A stretch of DNA of 64,000 bases from contig OY987299.1 in the NCBI GenBank assembly GCA_963920635.1, positions 120,033,373-120,097,372 on the forward strand, in the 5' to 3' direction. The translations under genes and the position numbers were made by a program. The notes beneath the pieces were generated by a model. That model was given only the letters and a program-made list of their open reading frames with translations. It was not told where the DNA came from and searched no databases. Each line of letters begins with the position of its first letter. The stretch's first letter is position 1. Of the stretch, positions 22,487-32,928 are shown in pieces. The stretch comes from Pseudeuparius sepicola. Lineage: Eukaryota > Arthropoda > Insecta > Coleoptera > Anthribidae.

Positions 22487-24420
22487 TACGGGTGTTTCAT
22501 TAAGGGTGAAGAGGTACCATATCTCAGGAATTAATAGGCCTGGAGCATTGGGAAAAAAATCTTCTTAAGCAATGTGGTCACGAAAAATCGCTGGAAATTA
22601 TTTCGTAGGTCGTATTCGAACCAGTAAATTTGAAAAATGAGTTTTCTCAAAAAAATTACTAATAAAGGTGTATATCAAAAATAATTTTATTGCACTCTTC
22701 AGCAAATTCTGAAGGATTTTTTGATTTAGCTCTTCAAATAGAGGTGAAACGGGCGGATAAACCGTGATTTGAAAAAATGCCTGTAACTTCGGATTGGCTT
22801 AACCGAATTGGTCGAATTTGGACTTGTTGAAGAGAGCTTTCCTTCTTCTATCAAATGATTGTCCAGTAAGGTCATTTCGAATTTCGTGGTCACCGCTAGA
22901 GGGCGCAATTTGAAAAATTTTTCTTTTATTACAATTTTCTCCGAAATTTTAAATGCAATGGCATATTTATTCTATTATAATCGAAAAGTAGATTAAATTT
23001 ACAACAAAAAATACCCAAGGTTCAAATGGATATCTTCATTAGTTTCGGAGTTATCGCCAAAAGAATAATTGTTAACATGTTATTTGAAAGAAGAAGGTAG
23101 GTATTTGTTGTCAAATATTTCCGTGGTCAAGCATGCCATGAAATAAATAAAAATCTACTTGAGCTTTTCGTAAAATGCTATTTTTCTCACTTTTTACTCC
23201 GTTAAACGTATTTCTAATTTACTTACTTTACCTGTCGTATCTCGTGTCGATATGAAATTGTCTCGGACATCATCTAGTAAGCCATGAAACAAAATCGTTT
23301 GGTGAGGGTCCTCACTGGGCACTGTCGACTAGCCCGCCACCTACACCTCATTGGGGTGGAGGAGGAGCGGGAATGCAGATGGTGCCTAGAAGAAGAGGAG
23401 ACTCCCCACCACCTAGTAACAGAGTGCCCTGCGCTCGACAGGGTCAGATTCGAGTCCTTCGGCATGGCTAGGCTGTGCGCTGAGGACGTGTATGGTGTCA
23501 GGTTGGGGGGGCTGCGGGCCTTCATCAAGAAGGCCGGCATTACCGGCCGTAGGGGCACAATGGGCCCATGGAGGCCTACGTGCCGGGCCGATCAGAGGCG
23601 GCCACCCCTTAATTTGATGATGATGATGATGATGATGATGAATCGTTTGGTACCTGACAGCATATTCATGTTCCGCAAGTGGAACATGTTCAAAGCTTCG
23701 GCATTCGCATTTTTTAATAAATGCAACACACAATTTTTACTCAAAATTTACAAAAATCAAGATTTGACACAATACTTATTAAAGCTTGATTCATGTGACA
23801 GTTACTTTTTTGCTTCACTAGAAACCAAACGATTTTGTTTCATGGCTTACTAGATAATTTCCGAGATAATTTTATATAATACGACAGGTAAGGTAAGTAA
23901 ATTAGAAATACGTTTAACGGAATAAAAAGTGAGAAAAATAGCAATTTACGAAAAACTCAAGTAGGTTTTTATTTATATCATGGCATGCTCGACCACGGAA
24001 ATATTTGACAACAAATACATACCTTTTTCTTTAAAATAACATGTTAACTCGCATGTTAACAATTATTCTTTTGGCGATAACTCCGGAACTAATGAATATA
24101 TCCATTTGAACCTAGGGGAATTTTTTGTTGTAAATTTAATCTACTTTTCGATTAGAACAGAATAAATATGCCATTGCATTTAAAACTTCGGAGAAAATTG
24201 TAATAAAAGGTAAATTTTTCAAATTGCGCCCTCTAGCGGTGACCACGAAATTGGAAATGACCTTACTGGACAATCATTTGATAGAAGAAGGAAAGCTCTC
24301 TTCAACAAGCCCAAATTCGACCAATTCGGTTAAGCCAAACCGGAGTTACAGGCATTTTTTCAAGTAAAGGTTTATCCGCCCGTTTCACCTCTATTTGAAG
24401 AGCTAGAGCAAAAAATCGAG
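22487..24420. mobile_element. Fold-back element, copy 1 (GGGTGTTTCATTAAGGG family)
   Basis: The left arm (22487 to about 23280) returns inverted from about 23840 to 24420. The right arm is truncated where its counterpart would continue to a TGTA end. The family also occurs complete at 47647-50055. The centre is interrupted by a LINE tail at 23304-23640. No transposase is recognisable. The remnant right end AACACCCTGTA at 24465-24475 may belong to another copy. Confidence 0.75.
23304..23640 (+). mobile_element. 5'-truncated LINE tail inserted in the fold-back
   Basis: The insert encodes the terminal part of a LINE polyprotein: LTGHCRLARHLHLIG, then a CCHC-type zinc finger in CRWCLEEEETPHHLVTEC (C-x2-C-x8-H-x4-C), then GLRAFIKKAGI. 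It ends in a (GAT)n tract at about 23615-23640. It is flanked by an 11-bp duplication, AATCGTTTGGT, at 23293-23303 and 23641-23651. The sister fold-back lacks the insertion at the corresponding place (near 48500). The ORF 23284-23853 is a chimera of fold-back and LINE and not a gene. No catalytic domain remains. Confidence 0.85.
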
Positions 24421-24683
24421 TAAGTATAATAGATACAAGAAAAAAATGTTGGAAATATTAAGAACACCCTGTATGATCTATACTACGTACAATACATTAG
24501 GCAAAGCATAATTGATTGGCGAAATAAGATCCCAACCTGTGCCCCGCGGGTTTGTACAGGGTAGGTACTTTGGAAAATCAATTTTTTTAAAATTTGTCCC
24601 CAGTTATACTCGTAAATAACAAAACTCTGTCGATAATTTAAATGAATACAAGCAGAACAAAAACATTTTCTAAAATAAAAAAA
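24421..24683. other. Fragments of fold-back ends
   Basis: AACACCCTGTA (about 24475) is a right-end-like fragment. Sequence from about 24478 to 24590, including CCAACCTGTG, resembles the arms of the hairpin element at 28793-29940. No gene is seen. Confidence 0.4.
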
Positions 24684-25348
24684 TACAGGGTGTCCGGAAA
24701 TAAATGCACCAACTTGAAAAATTAAAAAGAAAAATGGAAAATCAACAAGGGTGTTGAAATTGAAATTTTATTTTCGATTTTTTAAGTAACTTTTTGAAAC
24801 GACAAAATTTTCTAGCAAAATTTGGTAGCCGGGTTTTTTTGGGAAGAGAAGTCATAATTTGGTATTATTTTTGTCGCAATCCGTAGAGGGCGCTGCGTAC
24901 GCTATCATTATTTAATTTGCTTTTTAATTAACTTTTTTGACAGTAAACTTTAAACTTTTACGACATTTTGTGAGTGTATCCTTTTCCCACACGTTTTCTA
25001 AGCAAAAAAGGTATACTTGGTGAATAACGCCAAAGGTGACCGTTTTGGAGAAATTTTCAAATTTCTGCATCGATCCAAGTGCATATCGACACTCGTATGC
25101 AATTAAATTCAAAATAAAATTTAAAGAAACAAGCACATTTATTTTTTGACAGTTTAATTAACTTGTTGTTGTTGTTTTCTTTTTGCAAGAAAATTTTGTC
25201 GTTACTTAAAAAAATCGAAAATAAAATTTCAATTTCAATACCCTGCATCTCGAAAACCAAACATCTGCGGACCTATGTTCATATGAACTTTTCGCCATAT
25301 TTTCCATTTTTCTTTTTAATTTTTTAAGTTATTACCGGACACTCTGTA
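24684..25348. mobile_element. Fold-back element with TACAGGGTGTCCGG ends
   Basis: The left end TACAGGGTGTCCGG and the right end CCGGACACTCTGTA are inverted and sit at a TA. Arm similarity continues inward through AGAAAAATGGAAAA and AAATCGAAAATAAAATTTCA for well over 100 bases. ORFs are small and lie in the palindrome. It is an IS630/Tc-like non-autonomous element by its ends and TA target. Confidence 0.75.
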
Positions 25349-25597
25349 TAACATAAAAATAATTCTTCTTCAAACCAGTAAAATCTATATCACAAAATCA
25401 AGTATTATTTTTTTTGTCTTGAGCTCGTCAAATATCTCCTCTGGAGATATGGGTATTTCAGGGTACACATAAAGGAGTGTGAACCCATTCAGTCGGTTTT
25501 CGCTAATACCTATTGTTTCTAATATAAATTTTTAAAATTTTCAGTTTTGGAAATGTTCTTTCTGGCGTGGCGGTGCACACCGTAATTGTGCAAAATA
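25349..25597. other. AT-rich flank of the Tc1-like element
   Basis: No features are recognised apart from the TA at 25596-25597, which is one half of the target duplication of the next element. Confidence 0.5.
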
Positions 25598-27109
25598 CAC
25601 TCACCGGCACGAAAAACGGAGCACTTATAATTTTTATTTAAAAAATTTAAAATTTTGATACTTTGCAATGGTTTATTATTATAATAAGTTAAAAGCAAAC
25701 AACAACATGTTTTAAGTAATATCTAACAACAATTAAACGTTTATTTGAAAAGCAAGACTAGACTGTTTTGAATAAAAATTTCCAAAAATTAAAAAGTACA
25801 CAAGTCTTAGTTGGCCATGACTTTTCTTTTGTTTTTATTGTTTTGACAAGTCTGAGTTTAAAGAAGTGAAACAGTTCAAAGCTGTACTGCATTTATTTAA
25901 GGTAAAAATATGGCTGTTAATCCTGAAACAGCGGCTGCTATTGTTGCGCTGCTTCAAGACGGAAGAACTGAGCGATATGTTGCCCAACAATATGCCGTAT
26001 CCAATAGCACTGTGCACCGTATTTATACACGTTTTTTGGAAACTAGAGCTTACACCAGACGACCTGGAACTGGTCCCCAACGAAAAACTGACGCTCATGA
26101 TGATCGCTTCATCCTCTTGCAAAGTCTACGAGATCGTCGTGCTACAGCTGTAGAAATCAGAAATAGACTTCATCATGTTCGGAATACCAATGTAAGCGAA
26201 CGTACAGTTAGACGAAGACTTGGAGAAGCCAATCTTACCAGTCGTAGACCTGCAACAGGTCCAGAGCTTCTTAGGCGTCATCGTGTTGCGCGACTTCGGT
26301 TTGCCAGAAATCATGAGCATTGGGGTGAAAATGATTGGGGGCGAATTTTATTTACTGATGAGTCCAGGTTTAGCCTGCGATCTCCAGATGGTCGCGAGAG
26401 AGTATGACGAAGACCACAAGAGCGTTTTGCAGAATGTACCTTCAGTCCTAGAGTAGGATACCAAGGAGGTTCAGTAATGGTGTGGGCTGGAATTTCTCTG
26501 GAGGCACACACTGAGTTGTACATCGTTGCATGATAATGCCAGACCTCATACCGCAAGAATCACTCAACAGTATTTAAATGATGTAAACATTCCTGTTTTG
26601 GAGTGGCCAGCGTTAAGTCCAGATGCGAACCCGATTGAACATGTTTGGGACATGCTTGGGCGAAGAATGCATGCGAAGTCGTGTTCCTGCTCCTTTAACC
26701 ATAAATCAGTTGAAACAAGCTCTTTTAGAGGAATGGGACCTTATTCCTCAAGCGGACATTCGCCATTTGATTTTAGGCATGCCACGGAGAATGCATGCAA
26801 TCATTCGAGCTCGCGGGGGTAATACCCGTTATTAACAATGCTCCTCATTAGTTTTTGCTCAAAAATCGTTTAAGTTTTGATTCATTTAAGGACATTTTGC
26901 CACAACACCAATGTGGGTTTATCGTTCTAATTTTTTAAATTGTAACAAGTGTTTTTATTAAAAAAAAGCGCCAATTGTTATTAGAAATTACTTAAAACAT
27001 GTTGTTGTTTGCGTTTAACTTATTATAATAATAAACCATCGCAAAGTATTAAAATTTCACATTTTTTAAATAAAAATTGTAAGTGCTCCGTTTCTCGTGC
27101 CGGTGAGTG
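25598..27109 (+). mobile_element. Tc1-like (DD34E) transposon, complete ends, dead transposase
   Basis: The ends CACTCACCGGCACGA and TCGTGCCGGTGAGTG are exact inverted repeats directly flanked by TA on both sides (25596-25597 and 27110-27111). Inverted similarity extends well over 100 bases inward. The element is 1512 bp, close to the usual Tc1 length, and holds a single plus-strand transposase gene broken as described in its own entry. Confidence 0.9.
25910..26835 (+). pseudogene. Tc1-like transposase (DD34E), inactivated
   Basis: Starting at ATG 25910, the protein has two helix-turn-helix regions (residues about 1-45 and 75-110) separated by a G-R-P-R-like linker (RRPGTGPQRK). The first catalytic aspartate lies in LFTDES (residue 150, about 26357). 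A TGA at 26405-26407 interrupts the frame, which continues as RPQERFAECTFSPRVGYQ and VMVWAGISLEAHTELY to about 26520. A segment expected here in Tc1 proteins is missing (internal deletion). The second aspartate is in MHDNARPHTA (from 26526) and the glutamate in SPDANPIEHVWD, with exactly 34 residues between them. A frameshift near 26665 leads into PAPLTINQLKQALLEEW and the terminus IIRARGGNTRY at 26835. One stop, one deletion and one frameshift make it non-functional. Confidence 0.92.
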
Positions 27110-27111
27110 TA

Positions 27112-27340
27112 TGTTTAGTAGGTTGTTTTGCCTAATTTAAGTATACGCGCTGCGACCGATGGAGTGTGTGCATAATATCTCAAATCTACTGCACAGGTTT
27201 TAATTTCGAGAAGACAAGATGAAGCAAATAACAAATTGTAGATGTTTGATGTTCACTGTTCACTGCATTTTCAGATTAGGCCGGGAGTATATAAGTTTTG
27301 GTATTATTAATTTTGATATTACAAATCTCGTTTATCTCGA
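27112..27340. other. AT-rich flank
   Basis: No coding or repeat structure is recognised. Confidence 0.4.
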
Positions 27341-27956
27341 CAGCTCTGGGGGGGGGGGCAATTGCCCCCTTCCCCCCCCCCCCTGAATACATCACCGAGT
27401 ACCACCCTCGCCGCCCCGCGAACCGCCGCCCTTCCACCGGAATGCGGCGCGAGTCCGCCATCCCGCGGATTCTGATTGACGGGCGCGCGTACGCGCCGTG
27501 CCCTTTTGCGGCGTTGCCGGGCCGCGGCCGGCGGGGCGGCCGCGTCCCACATAAATCCCAATAAAATACGGACGAAATATTTATTAACGGCGGCCGCGGG
27601 GTCGGATAAATATTTAGGGGCGCGCATGCGTCGCACATCACTGTCAATTATCATTCCCGTTTTTTCCTCGATTATTATTTACGGCGCGACGTCCGCCGGT
27701 AATTTATAGCGAGCGGCCGAGGCGGCGCGTCCCGGGACCCGTCCTGACGGAATGCGGGCCATCGCCGGAGTTTTTTCGGAGATAATTTATAGGACGGGAC
27801 GGGCCGCCCCGAAATCGGCCGCGCAGAGACGGTCGACGGTAGATGTTGATGTGTTGAGTTCTCCAACACTATACGACACGTCTCGGTTTCGTCCGTTGAA
27901 GAAACCATACTCACGCCCGATCTACGGTCAGCGAATGTTGATAACGTGGATGGTTA
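27341..27956. other. Large GC-rich island, candidate regulatory DNA
   Basis: A run of G (about 27349-27358) is followed by CAATTG and a run of C, making a perfect G/C palindrome. A strongly CpG-rich region then extends to about 27850. It is punctuated by AT words such as AATATTTATTAAC, TCAATTATCA, GTAATTTATAG and ATAATTTATAGG. ORFs on both strands have no recognisable product. The island is interrupted at 27957 by the hAT-like element and probably continues at 30252-30470. Confidence 0.45.
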
Positions 27957-27964
27957 TACCGAGG

Positions 27965-30251
27965 CAGGGACGGATGGGGTAGGGCCAACCGGCCCGGGAA
28001 GTTTAGTCGTTCCGGCCCAATAAGATATTATTATGTTGCAATAAAAAGCAGGTTTATTTTTATTTGGATATTATATACATATAATAAAAATAAATTCTTC
28101 ACCAAAAACTAAAAAACACCAAAAATTAAAACAGCCGTATTCTCTATAATACAAAAAAAAAACGTAAAAATGACAAACTAGACTAGATCTATTATTTGAT
28201 TTAATAAATTAATGCTTTTTACCACGTTTTTATTAACTGGCTTTCTTTTCCTCCTGTTCGTCTGTTCGTCAAATTTTGCAATCGATTATAAACTAATTTT
28301 CCGATGAGTTAGAGACTTGAAACTTTAAACATAACTCAGACCAGGATAACAATGCATAATTAATGGCTATATACTACATATTATTATTATATTATTTGTT
28401 ACTATAAAAATGAATTAATACCTAATAAATAAAGATTATCATCAAGATGTTTAAAATCGATTGCAAAATTTCAAACAAGACTAAAAAGCAGAAAATAATA
28501 AAATTTAAATATATTATTTTACTATATCACGTTTTTAAAAAGGACTAAAAAGTGTAAAATAATATAAAAACTGACTAAAAAAAATAAAATTTCTCCTAGC
28601 CTCATAAAGATTCGAAAAACGTGGGGCGCATGCAACAGATGGCAGTGTCGAGGGGTAGCTGCCGTTGAGAAAACATATATTTAATACTTTCTAACTTTAC
28701 TTTAAAAAAAACTTCTACATTATCAATTTGATTTATAAAAGCTTTCTCTATATTCACTATCATAAAAGGCTCTAATCTAGTATCTTGTAATCTACAGTAT
28801 GTCCGCGTTTGCTTGTGAACACTCTAGAAATCTGTGAAGATATCTCACGGACACTACTATTTTGATTGGATGTTTGATTATTCCATGGCTAACTATGTTT
28901 TTTTAAATAACCAATTTTCAGAATATCATATTATAGGCATTCTTTTAAGAATGAAATGGATGGTGCCCTCGAATTGGCTATAGCTCCAAAACCCTTTGTG
29001 CAAAATATCAGTAGGTACTTACTCTAAGTTATACAAACTTCACAAAGTGGGGAAAAATTAAAAAAAAAAATAGATTTTCCAGACTACCCTGTATAAACCA
29101 CAAGGCACAGGTTGGAAATCTTTTTTTGTAAATCGATTAACTTTGCCTGAGGTATTATTGTATGTACGTATAATATAGCCAGTCTAGCTCATACATGGTG
29201 TTCGTAAAAAATCAAATTTGATAAAAAATCATTTAGGTATTAAAAAAATTATCAAAAAAATTGATTTTACATTAGGCCCCTCTTAGGTAACTGTCAAAGA
29301 TGTAGAAGCTTTGTTTTTGTTTTCATGGCATTCCATTCATGGCACACCTGATTTGATTGATGTGATATGTTGATGAATAAATCATAATTAAGGATGGTGG
29401 ATGATGCCTCCAATTGTCAGGAAATGTTAAAATCAAGTATGTTTTCCAAGGGGTATAATGCAGTAGAATCCCTAATTTTTTCTTTAAATATTTTTTAAAT
29501 ACAGGATTTCATCAAATGATTTTTTTACGAACATCGTCTATGAGCTAGACTGGCTATAGGTACAATAATACCTCAGACAAAGCTTAATCGATTTGCAAAA
29601 AAAAGATCACCAACCTGTGGCCTGTGGTTTATACAGGGTACTCTGGAAAATCTGGGCCTACTTTGTGCTGCCCTATATAACTTAGAGTACTGATATTTTG
29701 TACAAAAGGTTTTGAGCTAGGGCCACCATCCATTTTATTCTTAAAAGAATGCCTAATATGATATTCTGAAAATTGTTCGTTTAAAAAAAAAACATAGTTA
29801 CCTATCCATGGAATAATAACCCAGTCAAAATAGTATAGTGTCTGTGAAATACCTTCCTCTAGGTGAATCTAAAAAAATATATGATACATTTTACTAGGCT
29901 TTTCATAGATTTCTACAGTGACACACTGTATTCCTTAATCTACTTTTATTATATCTTAATGTTGAAAACGATTATTCACATTCAACTTGAGAAATAGGCA
30001 ATGCCAAAATGTACTGATATGCAGAAGCCAAAGCAGAAGATGCCCCTTGGAATATATTAGGAAGGGAAGAAAGGGCCGGATTGGGCATAGGGACGTCGCG
30101 TCATCGTTGACTGCGCTGCCGCGGTGATGATTATTTTGATATTTTGCGTATGCCGTATGCCCGCTAGCTGCCTAGGCCGGCCCAAGTCGGCCCGATTGCG
30201 ACCGGCCCTTCGGGCATTTGCCCGCCTGCCCGACCGTCCCATCCGTCCCTG
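27965..30251. mobile_element. hAT-like element with 8-bp target duplication, interrupted by a hairpin
   Basis: The ends CAGGGACGGATGGG and CCCATCCGTCCCTG are perfect 14-bp inverted repeats, next to GC-rich subterminal sequence containing CCGGCCC. The element is flanked by the exact 8-bp duplication TACCGAGG (27957-27964 and 30252-30259), the hallmark size for hAT. About 1.15 kb is its own sequence and the rest is the nested hairpin at 28793-29940. No transposase remnant is recognised, so it is non-autonomous. A segment at 28228-28330 is shared with the MITE at 13831-14152. Confidence 0.85.
28793..29940. mobile_element. 1.15 kb hairpin element nested in the hAT-like element
   Basis: The left end TACAGTATGTCCGCG and the right end ACACACTGTA bound arms of about 450 bases. 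These include TTCCATGG, TTCAGAATATCATATTA and GCTAGACTGGCTATA in inverted positions around a loop at about 29240-29490. The ends resemble those of the 38026-38761 element. No transposase sequence is visible. Copies of its arms also occur at about 24478-24590. Confidence 0.8.
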
Positions 30252-30480
30252 TACCGAGGCACACGGGATAGAAGGCCTGCAGCCATCCCCTCCCCTCCGC
30301 TGCAACGTCACGCTGTCAGGCTCATGCCAGAGAACAATCAAGTTGTTCTCTGCTCGTGCCAAACGCCTTGTTCACGCTCTCAGTTCTCAGTCGAGGCGCA
30401 CCGAGGCACGGGGCTTTACGGCATGGTGTTCCTGCATATACGCAGCTAGAAATTCTCATATTCAGTTATCCTTTCTTATA
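30252..30480. other. GC-rich island continuing after the hAT-like insertion
   Basis: The first bases, TACCGAGGCACACGGGATAG, follow the target duplication. With the left flank they make the pre-insertion sequence. A related stretch lies inverted at about 32190-32235. The plus-strand ORF 30124-30483 spans the insertion boundary, so it is not a natural gene. Confidence 0.5.
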
Positions 30481-30521
30481 TAGTGTTTAGCGCAATTCAG
30501 GTATTCAGGCCGTAGGTATAT

Positions 30522-31515
30522 CATCATTTAATTGAAAAAAAAAAAACAGGGGCAGTACGTAATTGCAGATGTGTTAAACTACTGGAAATTTGTCTCAAAA
30601 TTCTGCAAAATATGTCGTTGTTAACAGAAGGAAATAATAGTTCTTGCGATGTATCCTATCATCAGTTAATTGTAAAATGTTTGGCTACACTTGGCAAACA
30701 TAATATATCTCGATAATTATCGAAAGATTCAAAATGATAGAATAATGGCGCAAAAGGCTGATAGAAAATTAAAGAAATTAGCTAGTGAGTGATATTTATT
30801 ATTTTCATTCATTATATTATATTTATTTCTACGTACTTAATCGCTAAAGCAATTCGCATGTTATTAATTTTCATTGGACTTATTACATTTGTTTCTACGT
30901 ATTATCACTTCACTGCCTCTTTATTATCACTAGTAATCTCCCTAGTGCTTGAATTATTGCCGGAAATTTTTCGAGTACACGAATTTTCTTAAAAAATTCG
31001 TGTTCATGTGTTCATGTGTTCATCATTTAATTGAAAAAAAAAAACAGGGGCAGTACGTAATTGCAGATGTGTTAAACTACTGGAAATTTGTCTCAAAATT
31101 CTGCAAAATATGTCGTTGTTAACAGAAGGAAATAATAGTTCTTGCGATGTATCCTATCATCAGTTAATTGTAAAATGTTTGGCTACACTTGGCAAACATA
31201 ATATATCTCGATAATTATCGAAAGATTCAAAATGATAGAATAATGGCGCAAAAGGCTGATAGAAAATTAAAGAAATTAGCTAGTGAGTGATATTTATTAT
31301 TTTCATTCATTATATTATATTTATTTCTACGTACTTAATCGCTAAAGCAATTCGCATGTTATTAATTTTCATTGGACTTATTACATTTGTTTCTACGTAT
31401 TATCACTTCACTGCCTCTTTATTATCACTAGTAATCTCCCTAGTGCTTGAATTATTGCCGGAAATTTTTCGAGTACACGAATTTTCTTAAAAAATTCGTG
31501 TTAGAGAAAAATTTC
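30522..31515. repeat. 498-bp tandem duplication
   Basis: Positions 30522-31020 and 31021 to about 31515 are nearly identical, differing visibly only in the length of the A-tract (12 versus 11). Two identical 67-codon ORFs (30789-30992 and 31287-31490) are a by-product. The unit ends in a hairpin arm, CCGGAAATTTTTC. The second copy completes the hairpin with GAAAAATTTCCGG, while the first is cut and joined through a (CATGTGTT)n junction at about 31003-31022. The near-identity suggests a recent event or an assembly artefact. Confidence 0.9.
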
Positions 31516-32159
31516 CGGATATTAATTCAAGAACGTGGGGGATTCGGTAAGAAAATTCCATACCTACACGTAAATTAAACGAAACTATTATCAAAATTTT
31601 TGTCGGGTATCTAATTGTTACAATGTCACATTATAATAATGACATTTGTCAAAAAAATTTCCGCTGTAATCACCTCCTGCTGCCTAGAGCAAGTGAGAAT
31701 ATTTTCGAAAATTTGTTGAGTTGCCATGACAACGAAGCAAAAAACCAGCCTCTGATTGGTCAAAAAAGGTAGTTATGGAATTTTCATTAATAAAAAAATA
31801 AATGTTCATAAGGTTGCTTGTTGCACGAGGTTTTTATGCAGTTTTCATTTCCTTAAAAATTCATGACTATCTCACTAGAAGATAACCCACTTTTATCTTT
31901 GTAATCTGCTGTAATCTGCTCTATAAAATGATAATGGAGTTATAGAGAAGCGATAATGAGTGCTGCATAAAGCCACCTTTAATAATTGTTGAACTTTGAG
32001 TTTATTATGTTTATCACTAGGAACTTAATTGTTTAAAATGATTTATTTTCTGTTGTGCGTAACATTTTTCGGTTTCTTATGGTATATGTTAATAAATAAT
32101 CTGGAAAATAAAAAATGGCTCTAAACTCCCCAAAATACCGCAACGCATAGAATATCTTA
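31516..32159. repeat. Right part of a MITE and AT-rich flank
   Basis: About 31700-31780 (GTTGCCATGACAAC, CTGATTGGTC) resembles the right part of the insert at 17800-18640, so the duplicated segment sits inside a related MITE. The rest has no recognised feature. Confidence 0.45.
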
Positions 32160-32360
32160 GTTAGAATCGGCCTGAGTGTGTGACGTCATCGATCGAGTCT
32201 GCAGGCCTTCTATCACGTGTGCCTCGGTTATACCCCTCATTGAAATAAATGCAAGACGCAGTTCGTCTATAGTCCAACGCTTCCTTCTGTGACTCCGCAA
32301 TTCTACTTTTATAGTCCCCCGCTGCCTGGGCAAAATCAAAGTGCCGCGTCAACTGACCCT
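32160..32360 (-). repeat. Repeat related to the hAT target region
   Basis: On the minus strand this contains ACCGAGGCACACGTGATAG followed by AAGGCCTGCAG, almost identical to 30253-30288. The two sites therefore share a family of unknown nature. Opposing minus-strand ORFs of 60-63 codons overlap it. Both sites can be read as T-E-A-H-x-I-E-G-L-Q, but I do not recognise a protein. Confidence 0.45.
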
Positions 32361-32494
32361 TCTATGGTTATCAATATTCGGTGCTACACAATAATTCTAA
32401 TATAGACACTAATGTTTAGCTACTTGTGCTCTTTCCATATCCCGATGGAATCAAACCAACTTTGCCTTAAAAATATTAATCTGATTCTACAGGG

Positions 32495-32760
32495 ACTACA
32501 GGGTGATTCAGTCATGTTGTAAAAAATTTTAACCACACACAGTAGGGAGGTCTAATAAAAAGGAGAATCTGTCGAAGTTTAAAACGTGGGGTTAATATGA
32601 ACCTTAATACCTATACCCCAGTAACTCGACGCTTCTGCTTCAATGTCAACCGTCAATGCTGGTACTGGAGAGCTACTCGTATGTTGCCACATTTCAATCT
32701 TTTTTTTGTAGACGGTGCATTTTTGGTGTATAATAGTCAGTGTTGATTCTACAATGGCCA
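32495..32760 (+). repeat. Left-end fragment, TACAGGGTGATTCAGTC family
   Basis: It begins TACAGGGTGATTCAGTCATG and AATTTTAACCAC, like the ends at 19026 and 55525. No matching right end follows. A minus-strand 60-codon ORF has no recognisable product. Confidence 0.5.
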
Positions 32761-32928
32761 AGTGTTATAACACTTCGAACATCTTAAGAAGATGTTGTAG
32801 TCACATCATAAGCACCGGTATTTACATAGAGTCTTTTTGCGAATGACAGTTGTTATTATGACATGTTTGTTTAGTTTACTGACTGGCCGGCCATTAGACG
32901 CTGGCAGCGTTGGCTGTCAGTGACTAAG

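Noticed and set aside
23615..23640. (GAT)n as an independent microsatellite
   Set aside because: It is the 3' tail of the inserted LINE fragment and lies directly inside the target duplication.
23284..23853. 189-codon ORF, the longest plus-strand ORF of the window
   Set aside because: It runs from fold-back sequence into an inserted LINE tail and out again. The methionine run comes from the (GAT)n tail and the ends are mirror images of the fold-back arms.
30124..30483. 119-codon ORF across the GC-rich sequence
   Set aside because: It crosses the right end of the hAT-like element and its target duplication, so it cannot be an ancestral gene. No domain is recognised.
30789..31490. Two identical 67-codon ORFs that look like a duplicated small gene
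   Set aside because: The identity comes from the 498-bp tandem duplication of repeat sequence. The peptide is hydrophobic, low in complexity, and lacks any known motif or start context.
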